From the NCBI GenBank assembly GCA_023091735.1, contig JALKBU010001242.1, positions 1-13,928 on the forward strand: a stretch of 13,928 bases of DNA, read 5' to 3'. The DNA is from Trichomonas tenax. Taxonomy: Eukaryota; Parabasalia; Trichomonadida; Trichomonadidae. Both the position numbers and the translations under genes were made by a program. This document shows, piece after piece, positions 1-7,839 of the stretch. The notes beneath the pieces are model-generated. The model had not been told where the DNA came from. It did no database searches and saw only the letters and a list, made by a program, of their open reading frames with translations. Numbering within the stretch: the first letter of the stretch is position 1; each line of letters begins with the position of its first letter.

Positions 1-590
1 ATTCTATAATAAAAAATTAATAATCTAATTTCAACTTGCAGTCTTGTAATATTGTATCGTTCAGACTGTCGGAAATTAAGCGATAAATCCTTCAAAAATG
101 GGGTCAATACAGCATAAATGATTACATTGACGCATTTACAAATTTTGGCAAATAACCCCCAACATATACTACTAACATCTAAAATTTAAATGCTGAGTAA
201 AAGAAATAATAGCGTTGATCAATGGAATTGCTAGATTCTATATCTGAACAAATGAATCACATAAAGTACTTATAAAATTGATCAGTTTATTTACAATCTC
301 ATTGATGTGTTAAATAATTTTCAAGCGTCTATACTACCACACTGGGGCATATAATAAACATATTGATGAAATAAATAGGGTTTGGATATGTAATACTAAT
401 GGTATATGTTAAATGTAATTTTATCAATAATATAATGTTTTCACTCATGCATTATTATGCCGAGAAAATCATTTTTCATCAAAGCTATTTCTCTAATAAT
501 ACCTAACATCAAAGTTCCAAACTCATGGATATGATACTGCATAATGAGTAGTATCCGATGAGTGACTGTTACAGCATTAAATGCGGAAAG
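1..590 (-). pseudogene. Decayed minus-strand coding remnant, possibly helical-repeat protein (partial)
   Basis: On the minus strand an open frame of 61 codons runs from an in-frame TAA at 188-186 off the left edge; it is rich in Leu, Ile and Val. Upstream, other minus frames hold further helix-like, hydrophobic stretches broken by stops: one around 200-310, and one ending at 441 whose unique part lies within about 441-590. Together they look like an armadillo- or HEAT-type coding sequence split by frameshifts and stops, but I cannot name a family and the pieces may be chance ORFs. No promoter or intact start is visible. The plus strand of this stretch shows no gene before 643. Confidence 0.25.
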
Positions 591-636
591 GGCAGAAAAA
601 CCGTTTTTTGTAAATTGAAGGGAATAACGTTTAAAT

Positions 637-641
637 TCATA
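637..641 (+). promoter_or_regulatory. Candidate initiator (Inr), TCATA
   Basis: TCATA fits the minimal trichomonad initiator TCA(+1)YW and would put transcription start (A639) 4 nt before the ATG at 643. Such short leaders are normal in Trichomonas. The motif is only five bases, so a chance match is possible. Confidence 0.35.
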
Positions 642-642
642 A

Positions 643-1035
643 ATGACACACAACGAAGAAAGCGCGCGAAAATATATCGAAGACAACCACCTCATTCAGC
701 TCTCTCAAGCATTGACGACAGCTGTAGCTCACGCTAAGCCAGATGATCCGGTCGAATTTTTGATCAAGATTATTAAGCAGTTAAAAGAAGCCCGCGACAA
801 CGGCGGTGATGTTTTAGTATGTTTTACAAACGATGATATTCGCGCAATGTTTACAAAATTAGACCCATTCAATAAAGGAAAAGTATCTCGCGATCAGTTG
901 ATGGGCGCGCTCGCAAACTTTGGTACTAGCAGAGATGTTATACCGAAAGTTATTGGCGAAGAGCAAGGACCGTTCGATCTCGAGCAATTCACCAAGTTTA
1001 TTAACGAAGGAGTCAAACAAACATTGTTCCCATAA
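643..1035 (+). CDS. EFCAB10-like protein: DPY30/RIIa domain plus degenerate EF-hand
   Basis: This is a 130-residue protein. Residues 8-52 form two amphipathic helices of the DPY30/RIIa dimerisation-docking type (YIEDNHLIQLSQAL, then a Pro-containing turn and PVEFLIKIIKQLKEAR). Residues 62-94 form an EF-hand-like helix-loop-helix with the loop at D74-Q85. The order and length match EFCAB10, a small protein associated with cilia and axonemes, so a flagellar role is inferred. The EF loop has Phe at position 3, Lys at 5 and Gln at 12 in place of acidic or amide ligands, so it probably does not bind calcium. The ATG at 643 is chosen because the family N-terminus begins close to this helix and a candidate Inr sits 4 nt upstream. 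The gene converges on the armadillo-like gene; the 3' ends are 65 bp apart. No membrane segment or signal peptide is visible. Confidence 0.82.
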   Translation: MTHNEESARKYIEDNHLIQLSQALTTAVAHAKPDDPVEFLIKIIKQLKEARDNGGDVLVCFTNDDIRAMFTKLDPFNKGKVSRDQLMGALANFGTSRDVIPKVIGEEQGPFDLEQFTKFINEGVKQTLFP

Positions 1036-1036
1036 A
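1033..1036 (+). terminator. Stop-overlapping TAAA poly(A) signal
   Basis: The stop codon TAA is followed by A, giving TAAA, the known trichomonad polyadenylation signal that often overlaps the stop codon. It fits the end of the EFCAB10-like gene and the short gap to the convergent neighbour. Confidence 0.5.
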
Positions 1037-1100
1037 ATATTCTATATATACACTCTAGTTTTTATAACAACAAGTCAAAATCTAACTAACAACACATTAA

Positions 1101-2087
1101 TTATATATTAACATTTGATATTTTGATAGCAATATCAGTGAGCCAAGCTGACTTCCATTTGATAATCGCCGTCGCAAACTGTATCTTGAATGTTGCAGCA
1201 AACTGCAAAACTCTCGAATCTTCCAACAAATCACTCAATAAAGCGCAAGATTTTTGGCAAGGAGACAGAGGAATTGTGTTTTTAGAGTCTATTGGATCGA
1301 ACTGTGGTATACACATTGCGACAATTATGCGCAATAATGTTTCATTTCTGCAAACTGCTTCTTTGATTTCTGGAACAGTCATTGTCAAAGCATAGATGAC
1401 CTCAAGGAGGATATCACGCGTGGAACGTGACGGATATGCGAGAATCACGGCAAAACGATCTACTAACAAATCTGCGCCTAATTGTTCAATAATCAATGTG
1501 CAATTGTTCGGCAGTAGAATAAAATTGAGTGTGATAACAATTTGCTGCTTGTCTTTCTCCGGATCGGCCAGTTTAAACAAAGAACACAAAATTTCGATAA
1601 ATCTTTCAGGATTTTCGACTGATTTACCTACATCACAGAACCTAGCGATGGAAACCAAGATGTTCTGTGCGAGAATGGCGAGTGGAGAATAAGGATGAAA
1701 GCTTAATCTTTGTAAAATTATCATCATTTCGCTGCAACCAGCAACAATTGACGCATTTTCGATATTAACTTTCTTTTCCTGCGAGTAAACTAAGTTGTTG
1801 ATGATTGTTAACGCGACTAATCCCGGATCAACGCTTGGACCTTTTTTCCAATTATTCGCGTGAAGCATCAAAAATCGTGCAATTGACTGAATGAGAATCG
1901 GCGTTGGCTTTGGTCTCGGCTGCTGGGGCGGAAGAGGGATTTTTGGATTTGACCAATTCAATAACGAAGATAAAGCGGCCGCTGATTCCATTTCAGATCC
2001 ACCGAGAAGAGTCAAAGCGATGGAGTGAATCAGCTTCTCCTGTTGCGAATACGAAGATTGCTGAACTTCGACTGTTCTTCTCGACAT
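1101..2087 (-). CDS. Armadillo-like helical protein, possible ARID2/RSC9-type chromatin subunit
   Basis: This is a 328-residue, intron-free protein that is almost entirely alpha-helical, with repeated Leu/Ile/Val helices typical of armadillo folds. Residues about 15-45 (QQEKLIHSIALTLLGG, then a run of small and Leu residues) are followed by a Pro-rich linker near 48-62 (PLPPQQPRPKPTP). Helical units then continue to about residue 315. The pattern of a short N-terminal helical pair, loop and long ARM-like body resembles the conserved part of RSC9/ARID2 subunits of SWI/SNF remodelers, but no ARID or zinc finger is visible and the assignment is tentative. The start is supported by an excellent Inr (TCACTTTTTA) 8 nt upstream, with a repeat cluster behind it. 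No signal peptide or membrane span is seen. It could equally be another armadillo-repeat adaptor. Confidence 0.8.
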   Translation of the reverse strand: MSRRTVEVQQSSYSQQEKLIHSIALTLLGGSEMESAAALSSLLNWSNPKIPLPPQQPRPKPTPILIQSIARFLMLHANNWKKGPSVDPGLVALTIINNLVYSQEKKVNIENASIVAGCSEMMIILQRLSFHPYSPLAILAQNILVSIARFCDVGKSVENPERFIEILCSLFKLADPEKDKQQIVITLNFILLPNNCTLIIEQLGADLLVDRFAVILAYPSRSTRDILLEVIYALTMTVPEIKEAVCRNETLLRIIVAMCIPQFDPIDSKNTIPLSPCQKSCALLSDLLEDSRVLQFAATFKIQFATAIIKWKSAWLTDIAIKISNVNI

Positions 2088-2097
2088 TAAAAAGTGA
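2088..2097 (-). promoter_or_regulatory. Initiator element TCACTTTTTA
   Basis: On the minus strand TCACTTTTTA directly precedes the ATG of the armadillo-like gene. It fits the trichomonad Inr (TCAYTWYT type), with A+1 at 2095 and an 8-nt leader. Confidence 0.7.
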
Positions 2098-2110
2098 CAA
2101 TATGATTATT

Positions 2111-2187
2111 TTACATATCATTTTTATAATTTTACATGTCATATTGACAAAATAGAATTACATGTCAATATTTTTATTTACATGTCA
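2111..2187. repeat. Four-copy TTACATRTCA element cluster upstream of the armadillo-like gene
   Basis: Three exact copies of TTACATGTCA (2132-2141, 2158-2167, 2178-2187) and one with a single change, TTACATATCA (2111-2120), occur in 77 bp. Start-to-start spacings are 21, 26 and 20 bp, close to whole turns of B-DNA. Read in the direction of the gene at 1101-2087 the unit is TGACATGTAA, with a palindromic ACATGT core. The copies lie 24-100 bp upstream of the ATG and just behind the Inr, so they may be binding sites for a regulator of that gene. The factor is unknown to me. Confidence 0.6.
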
Positions 2188-2708
2188 TAATATCGAAATT
2201 TAAAAATCCTTTTCAACATCAAAGATTTGATTAATGACTCACTCAGATAATACAATATTTAAACAATGCCGAACGATAATCATATTTTTTTTGGCTGCAG
2301 TTGTTATTGAAAAATCATGTGAATCGAGACAATTATAATTGGAGTTAAAACCAATTCAATATTAGGTATTAGAAAAGGATTGAGTGATAAATTATTGCAG
2401 CTGAGAGTATATGATGATGTGGAGTATGCTATAGAAACAACAGTAACATTGCCATTTAAATAAATAAGCATAAAAATTAAATGGAGTGAATGATAAAAAT
2501 AGACAAAAGAATTATGTGGTGTCATAGAGATGAGCTCTCTTTTTAATATATTTTTAATAAAAAAAGCTTTAACAGATGTCAGGTTTTGATGCTGTTATTT
2601 CGATGTGATTATGAGAAATCAACTCAATATGATTGAATGATTAAATGAAGCAATGGTTATTATGATTATACTCTATGTTTGGGTTCACATAATGGTGAAA
2701 TGGTACTT
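2188..2708. other. Intergenic, AT-rich, no convincing gene
   Basis: A minus-strand ORF at 2304-2525 (73 codons) and a short plus-strand open stretch over about 2328-2463 overlap each other in opposite directions. Neither has a plausible Inr, a recognisable domain or coding-like composition, so I do not call either. The rest is stop-rich DNA downstream of the GT61 relic. Confidence 0.5.
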
Positions 2709-3885
2709 CTAAATTAAATCTCGCAAATGATCCAATGAAGGATCTTTCGACAATGCAATTCCTAATTCTAATGCTTTTAATGTTTCACTGATATTCAAAT
2801 GGAACCGATAAGAATTATAGTGGTTGACTCCAGACAACTAATATCAATTTCATAACCTTTGCTTGCGAAGGTATAAAGGAATCAGGCCAATCAAGTCTTA
2901 CAGAAACAACAACAGAATTCTCCTGCATGAACAGCATATTTCCAGCTAAATGACTTCCTGGTGGAGTTAAAACAAGTTTTATTTGTGCCCAAAATTTTGA
3001 ACAATTCTTAATATCATTAACATGCTCAGTTATAACTTCAAATGAAATATCCGGAAATCCAGTTTTTACGATTTTCATAAATTCGGGCAAATTTGATATA
3101 TGCCTGTTTAATTTTGGCTTTCGATTTATTATGACATATTTAGATGGAACAATTGATTTTGTGCTAAGTTTCTCTTTGAAAAAATTAGACAAATTGATTA
3201 AAAGTACACCAATGAGAATGAATTGTGTGGGATTAATCATGTGTAGTTTATTGACAAATATATATTGTGATTTATAAATATTCACAAAGTTTTTTGTATT
3301 CCAGCCCATGATGTTAAAGAACTCTTTGATCAATGAATGATGCCTCGTTATTAATATAGGCAGACTCTCTCTCAGCGCCTCTGGAAGCAGCAAAAAAGCA
3401 GGAAAGATATCATGAAAATTATGGCTGTAAAAGTATGCATGGAAATTAGATATAAAAATAACTTCATTCAGTGATAAAAAAGGAACAGGAGAATAAATTT
3501 CGCGATCTATTGGACTAAAATACTTCAAATGGGAACCATTGTATAAGAGTTGATAATCATTGCCAACCATGACGTTTCTTAATACATAATAAATGACATT
3601 TGTATCCATTGGATATAAATATGGAATTTCTCCAAGAGTCAATATTCTCTTAAACTCTACTACATCTCTAGGTAATGAAATGAAAATTCCTTGTTGAGAA
3701 AATATTCAATCATTGATATTTTATCCTGCGGCATCATTTTTGAAGTTTATAAACACAATCGATTCATTATGAATGCTCGTGAAGAGAATAAAAGTAACAC
3801 ACACAGCAATTGGAACGATACTTTGAATATTCAGTCGTTCCAATAACATATAAATGTTTGTAATCAAAATAAAAAATATATTCAT
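2709..3885 (-). pseudogene. Glycosyltransferase family 61 (DUF563-type), decayed copy A
   Basis: GT61 enzymes transfer sugars in the secretory pathway and are usually single-pass type II membrane proteins. The relic starts at ATG 3885 with a hydrophobic membrane segment within the first 40 residues. The same frame is then cut by TAA (3723-3721) and TGA (3708-3706), which a CAA and a TGG could have given by single transitions. The body stays open from there to 2815. It shows the HDIFPAFLLLP segment (about 3382-3426), a Y-I-I-N-R-K element, and TPPGSHLAGNMLF (about 2929-2967), which matches the family's G-x-x-L-x-N-x-x-F motif near the C-terminus. The true C-terminus continues in a second frame (about 2816-2870) and then a third, ending at TAG 2711-2709. 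Two stops plus two frameshifts make it non-functional. No ATG lies at 3642; that frame only appears to begin there with TTG. Confidence 0.8.
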
Positions 3886-3896
3886 TTTTTTTCCAA

Positions 3897-3901
3897 TATG
3901 A
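3897..3901 (-). promoter_or_regulatory. Relic initiator TCATA of GT61 copy A
   Basis: TCATA on the minus strand places A+1 at 3899, 14 nt before the ATG at 3885. It fits the trichomonad Inr. It supports the view that this relic was once a complete gene with its own promoter, separate from copy B upstream. Confidence 0.4.
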
Positions 3902-3915
3902 AAAAAAACTTTTAT

Positions 3916-4993
3916 CTAATCATCTTCTATAATTTTATATTTGAATCTCTTGCCAAGTGATATTGTTGTTGCATCTTCGATTATAAACTTTGGATTAAAC
4001 AAACTTTCGATTCGTTTTGTGTAATCATTTGTGTTGTTTAAATGGCTCTTTATATATCAGCTAAATCCAAGTATGGATAGTATTTTTCTCTTGCTTTGAA
4101 CTTTCCATTGTTAACTGCAAATAATAGATTAGAGAAATGAAAGAAGAATGATTTTTATCGATCTTAATTCTTCGAACTTGATAAAAAGATTGTTTCGAAA
4201 TCTTCAAATAAATCATAAACAAATCTAAATAATATATGTTTGAAGCAGAAAACTCTATTGTAGATGTTGAAAGAATTTAAATGCCCATCTTCTTTTTCAA
4301 GAAAATTGAGTTTGCGCAACTTGAACCTTGAGGAGTAATAAATATACGCGAAGATGCGATAATTTTTGCAAAAACTGTTACATTTTTCTCTGCTGGATTC
4401 ACTTCATTCCATGTATCGTTTTGATACAAATTGCTTCCGATCTTTTTTATCTCAGGAATGTTTATAATGACTCAATGATATGATATACGGTTCAAAAAGT
4501 TTATATGATCAGTTTTGATGTTATTCAAACTGAGTTTTTGTTTCATATTATCTGATAATACAGCAACTTCCTTCGTGTTTCTTCCAAGGTTTTCGATATT
4601 GTTGTGCTATAGAATCATTTCATTCGCGTGTACTAAACAATCATTCATATAAATAAACTTCGATTGATTGAATCCAAGAATATCGAAATACTGTCGACTC
4701 GCGTTTTCATTGAATGTTGCAAGAATATACGCATCATCTATATACTGTTTAGGGATAAGCCGAAGGCCAGCGAGGTAATCATAAATGAAATGGCCGAATA
4801 CTGTTTGCCAGTTAGTGTTTAGACATATTAACTTATTGACGCTTCGTTTTATCGCTAATCCCTGAACTAAATGTATTGCATCTGCTTTCTTCCAAAAAAG
4901 AACGTTACAACCTTCAGCGTAAAAAGCTCCATCTGAATTAGCGCATATATCCTTTAGCTTGATGATAGACTCTACTTGGCTGAAGAAAGACAT
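3916..4993 (-). pseudogene. Glycosyltransferase family 61 (DUF563-type), decayed copy B
   Basis: This second GT61-like relic lies head-to-tail with copy A, 30 bp away. The open part from ATG 4993 to TAG 4609-4607 encodes 128 residues with FGHFIYDYLAGLRLIP, the family's GH-x-x-x-D-x-L segment. The same frame then reads on through TAG, a TGA at 4474-4472 and a TAA at 4279-4277. In between lies ITPQGSSCANSIFL (about 4298-4339), the equivalent of the C-terminal G-x-x-x-x-N-x-x-F motif. Beyond the TAA coding traces shift frame and end at TAG 3918-3916 with an EDATTISLGKRFKYKIIEDD-like tail. The N-terminal membrane anchor is not recognisable upstream of 4993, so the 5' limit is uncertain. It is dead by at least three stops and a frameshift. 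Confidence 0.72.
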
Positions 4994-5224
4994 GGCATAA
5001 TAAAAAACTCCTAGTTACTTTTTGATTGTTTAGGTACCATTGCTTGCTCTGGTTGAAGCATCAATTATAGATGAATCTAAAAAGATAAGCACACATTATA
5101 GATCAATGAGCTAAGGGAAAACTGGGTACTCATCTTCTCGATAATACTAAAATTCCTATGGTATTATTTGTAATAGAAAAAATATAAATTACCAACATAA
5201 AGATGTTTAGCGGAAGAAATGAGC
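4994..5224. other. Intergenic between GT61 copy B and beta-tubulin 3' end
   Basis: This holds the 3' flank of the tubulin gene and the 5' flank of the dead GT61 copy. Short minus-strand stretches (a 19-codon open frame near 5135-5080 and others up to 5000) may be the lost N-terminal part of the GT61 relic, but they are broken and unrecognisable. Confidence 0.4.
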
Positions 5225-6562
5225 TTAAGCCTCGGCTTCCTCGTCCTCTTCGCCTTCGCCCTGTTCCTCGACGCCAGCTGACTCGTACATTTCGTATTCC
5301 TGGATGAGGTCTGTCATGTTGGAGCGAGCTTCATCGAATTCGACTGTCTCGAGACCCTCGTTGACGTACCAGTGGATGAAGGCACGGCGAGCGTACATCT
5401 TCTGGAACTGGGAGTCGACACGTGTGAAGAGCTCACGGAAGGCTGTTGTGTTGCCGATGAATGTGGCAGCCATCTTAAGACCACGTGGTGGGATGTCGCA
5501 GATAGCGGACTTGACGTTGGATGGGATCCACTCGACGAAGTAGGATGTGTTACGAGCCTGGATGTTAAGCATCTGCTCATCGACTTCCTTGGATGACATA
5601 CGGCCACGGAAGTGAGCGGAAGCTGTGAGGTAAACACCACGGCGTGGGTCGCAAGCAGCCATCATGTTCTTGTTATCGAAGAGCTGGGATGTGAGCTCTG
5701 GGACTGTGAGAGCGCGGTACTGCTGGGAGCCGCGGGACGTGAGTGGAGCGAAGCCAACGATGAAGAAGTGGAGACGTGGGAATGGAACAAGGTTGACAGC
5801 GAGCTTTCGAAGGTCAGAGTTGAGCTGACCTGGGAAGCGGAGGGCACATGTTGTGCCGGACATAACCATGGAAACGAGGTGGTTAAGGTCACCATATGTT
5901 GGTGTTGTGAGCTTGAGTGTACGGAAACAGATATCGTAGAGAGCCTCGTTATCGATGCAGAAGACTTCATCAGCGGACTCGACGAGCTGGTGGACTGAGA
6001 GTGTGCAGTTGTATGGCTCGACAACTGTATCGGAAACCTTCGGAGATGGGACGATGGAGTATGTCGAGAGGATACGATCTGGGTACTCTTCACGGAGCTT
6101 ATTGAGAAGGAGTGTGCCTAAACCAGCGCCTGTGCCACCACCGAGGGAGTGGACGAGCTGGAAGCCCTGAAGGCAGTCGCAGGACTCGGCCTCCTTACGG
6201 ATGACATCGAGGATGGACTCGCAGAGTTCCTGGCCCTCTGTGTAGTAGCCCTTAGCCCAGTTGTTGCCAGCACCAGACTGCCCGAAGACGAAGTTATCTG
6301 GGCGGAATAACTGACCGAACTGGCCAGCACGGACGGAGTCCATTGTGCCTGGCTCAAGATCGACGAGGATGGCACGTGGAACGTACTTGCCGCCTGTGGC
6401 CTCGTTGTAGTAAACGTTGATGCGCTCGAGCTGGAGATCTGAGTCACCGTGGTAAGAGCCTGTTGGATCAATGCCGTGCTCATCGGAGATGACTTCCCAG
6501 AACTTGGCTCCGATCTGGTTGCCGCACTGGCCGGCCTGGATGTGAACGATTTCACGAACCAT
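5225..6562 (-). CDS. Beta-tubulin
   Basis: This is a full-length beta-tubulin of 445 residues, the GTP-binding partner of alpha-tubulin in microtubules of the spindle, axostyle and flagella. The GTPase signature GGGTGAG is at residues 141-147 (animal tubulins have GGGTGSG). [17 protein letters not shown] and the taxane- and GTP-site regions are all present. The acidic tail ends [14 protein letters not shown]. The start is the ATG at 6562 ([18 protein letters not shown]): it gives the standard N-terminus and has an Inr 12 nt upstream. The frame stays open for another 23 codons upstream to an apparent start at 6631, which is not conserved. Numbered on standard beta-tubulin (one less than here), residue 167 is Tyr, 198 Glu and 200 Phe. 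The gene is far richer in GC than its flanks, as expected from strong codon bias in a highly expressed gene, and this bias creates long false ORFs in the other frames. Confidence 0.98.
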   Translation of the reverse strand: MVREIVHIQAGQCGNQIGAKFWEVISDEHGIDPTGSYHGDSDLQLERINVYYNEATGGKYVPRAILVDLEPGTMDSVRAGQFGQLFRPDNFVFGQSGAGNNWAKGYYTEGQELCESILDVIRKEAESCDCLQGFQLVHSLGGGTGAGLGTLLLNKLREEYPDRILSTYSIVPSPKVSDTVVEPYNCTLSVHQLVESADEVFCIDNEALYDICFRTLKLTTPTYGDLNHLVSMVMSGTTCALRFPGQLNSDLRKLAVNLVPFPRLHFFIVGFAPLTSRGSQQYRALTVPELTSQLFDNKNMMAACDPRRGVYLTASAHFRGRMSSKEVDEQMLNIQARNTSYFVEWIPSNVKSAICDIPPRGLKMAATFIGNTTAFRELFTRVDSQFQKMYARRAFIHWYVNEGLETVEFDEARSNMTDLIQEYEMYESAGVEEQGEGEEDEEAEA

Positions 6563-6566
6563 TGTA

Positions 6567-6576
6567 AATGAAGTGA
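6567..6576 (-). promoter_or_regulatory. Initiator element TCACTTCATT of beta-tubulin
   Basis: TCACTTCATT on the minus strand fits the trichomonad Inr, with A+1 at 6574 and a 12-nt leader to the ATG at 6562. It decides the translational start of beta-tubulin. Confidence 0.75.
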
Positions 6577-6864
6577 TTAACAATTCCAAAAAACGAGAAA
6601 AAACCTCCAAAATCCTCTTAAAACTAAACATTTCTATTGGAATATGGTTATTTTTTGTTGTTAATCCTTACTATTATAAAATTGGAACAAAACAAATTTA
6701 TAACAGAAAAAACCGCTTTCTGCTAAATCTCGTAGAAATAACATACATAATGGGAAACTGATATATACAATAAATCACATACAATTTTTTGAGAGGTCAA
6801 GGCAACCAATTTTCAGTGATGCCATACAATATTTTCTGTATATTAATAAACGTTTTAAGAAAAA

Positions 6865-7019
6865 TCATCCGTTTAACTTTTCTTTCATCGAATCAGCATC
6901 GAAACGTGCCACATCACTTTCTTGTCCTTATTTGGGCCCTTGTATTCTGATATTTTCATCTTTTTTCTTTTTTTGTTATTGGCTTGTTTTGGCTGACGTA
7001 CGAATAGCTGTGGCTGCAT
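6865..7019 (-). pseudogene. Possible small lysine-rich ORF, apparently frameshifted
   Basis: From ATG 7019 a 44-codon frame encodes a very basic peptide containing KQANNKKRKKMKISEYKG and ends at TGA 6887-6885. In its last third a different frame reads ESDVARFDADSMKEKLNG and ends at TGA 6867-6865. The second reading looks more protein-like than the end of the first, so an old frameshift is possible. No family is recognised, no clear Inr is present, and it may not be a gene. Confidence 0.25.
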
Positions 7020-7039
7020 AGTGTCTATTTATTGACGTA

Positions 7040-7268
7040 TTGTACGGTAAGCTCGATTGTTTATTCAAAAATGTTTGGTAAGTTTTCTTTTTTCTTTTTG
7101 ATCTCACGATATGATTGCACATCATATCTATTGATTGCAATCATGTGGATTCTGGTTAAATCATATTTTTTGAAAATATCTCCTTGACCATCTTGTTTTC
7201 CTTTGTATTCATGTAGATGCTCTTGAGTAATGGCTATTTGTAGGTGAATTGTACGGTTAACTCGATTG
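7040..7268. repeat. Near-identical direct 20-mers, 209 bp apart
   Basis: TTGTACGGTAAGCTCGATTG (7040-7059) and TTGTACGGTTAACTCGATTG (7249-7268) match at 18 of 20 positions in the same orientation. They bracket most of the 88-residue minus-strand ORF. This may be a trace of an old tandem duplication or a pair of protein-binding sites. Confidence 0.5.
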
Positions 7269-7327
7269 GATACATTTTGAATTTTGATATCTTTCGCTAT
7301 CTCGTGATAAATATCGTGTACAGACAT
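7061..7327 (-). CDS. Small hypothetical ORF, 88 residues
   Basis: The frame runs from ATG 7327 to a stop at 7061. The product is hydrophilic and basic toward its end (SYREIKKKKENLPNIFE), with no membrane segment or known domain. It contains NRVNRTIHL, whose DNA matches the duplicated 20-mer that recurs just past its stop, and EYKG, which also occurs in the next small ORF at 6865-7019. The two ORFs may therefore be diverged copies of one lost unit. No initiator element is seen before the ATG. It could be a remnant rather than a live gene. Confidence 0.3.
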   Translation of the reverse strand: MSVHDIYHEIAKDIKIQNVSNRVNRTIHLQIAITQEHLHEYKGKQDGQGDIFKKYDLTRIHMIAINRYDVQSYREIKKKKENLPNIFE

Positions 7328-7562
7328 TTTCTATCTTATATCCAAAAGATTAGAAGCTAATTATTTTATATGTTTTTGTTATCTCGATTTAATCAAAAGG
7401 AACATTACCTTTATGTTTACAAACATGATGCACATCGAGATATTTCATTGCTTTTTACCAATTTGCCTTTGATATTTTGTTCTGCATGCAAAATCAAATA
7501 TTGGGAAAGATCGTCAATGTGGTTATTCTTCTATGTAACGAATGACGCTGCAGCTAAGTGTT

Positions 7563-7582
7563 CATTTGATTAAAATCAAATG
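7563..7582. repeat. Perfect 9-bp inverted repeat
   Basis: CATTTGATT and AATCAAATG flank a 2-nt centre. It lies about 260 bp past the kinase stop codon and overlaps the end of the doubtful ORF at 7370-7573. It could be a binding site; the composition is AT-rich, so chance is possible. Confidence 0.4.
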
Positions 7583-7839
7583 TTTATTTTTTCTTTTTTA
7601 TTTTCGTGTTTTATTATGGTAGCATGCCAAGCAGAGTCACAGATAAGAGATTCCTCAGAATCTGAAAGAGTTCCCGCTTGTTTATAATAGATTTCACGAT
7701 TCCTTTCTTATGGCGATTGAATATTTTTGAGCAATAGCAAGCTTTAAAGCTTAATGATACCATCAATGTAAAGAGATGTATGCATGTAATACATAAATAC
7801 ATTTACAAACAACATTGCATGATCCTAATACAAAATTTC

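Larger units (their letters stand above)
6577..7839. other. Intergenic region between beta-tubulin and kinase, with doubtful small ORFs
   Basis: About 1.26 kb of AT-rich DNA. Apart from the two small minus-strand ORFs listed separately, it contains a plus-strand ORF at 7370-7573 (67 codons, ending TAAA, no Inr, no recognisable domain) and other short frames that look random. A pyrimidine-rich tract lies around 6957-6976 and 7082-7100. A duplicated 20-mer and a 20-bp palindrome are listed separately. Confidence 0.45.

Noticed and set aside
1123..2155. Plus-strand ORFs 1123-1395, 1396-1692 and 1904-2155
   Set aside because: They are antisense to the well-supported armadillo-like gene and lack initiator motifs or recognisable content.
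3642..3642. Translation start of GT61 copy A at 3642
   Set aside because: The codon is TTG. The same frame continues upstream through two stops to an ATG and membrane segment at 3885, so this is an interior point of a broken gene.
3791..3808. GTAACACACACAG resembling a trichomonad 3' splice/branch motif
   Set aside because: It differs from ACTAACACACAG, lies on the strand opposite to the GT61 relic, and no GTAYGT donor with an exon is near. ACTAACA at 10466-10472 was rejected for the same reasons.
5304..6555. Long ORFs in other frames across beta-tubulin, on both strands (for example 5314-5640, 5662-6093, 6118-6555, 5612-5998)
   Set aside because: They are shadows created by the GC-rich codon bias of tubulin. 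They are low-complexity (Ser/Thr/His-rich) and have no start signals or domains.
6563..6631. Upstream start giving a 468-residue tubulin
   Set aside because: The extra 23 residues are not part of any tubulin, and the Inr at 6567-6576 lies inside them, so transcripts begin downstream of that start.
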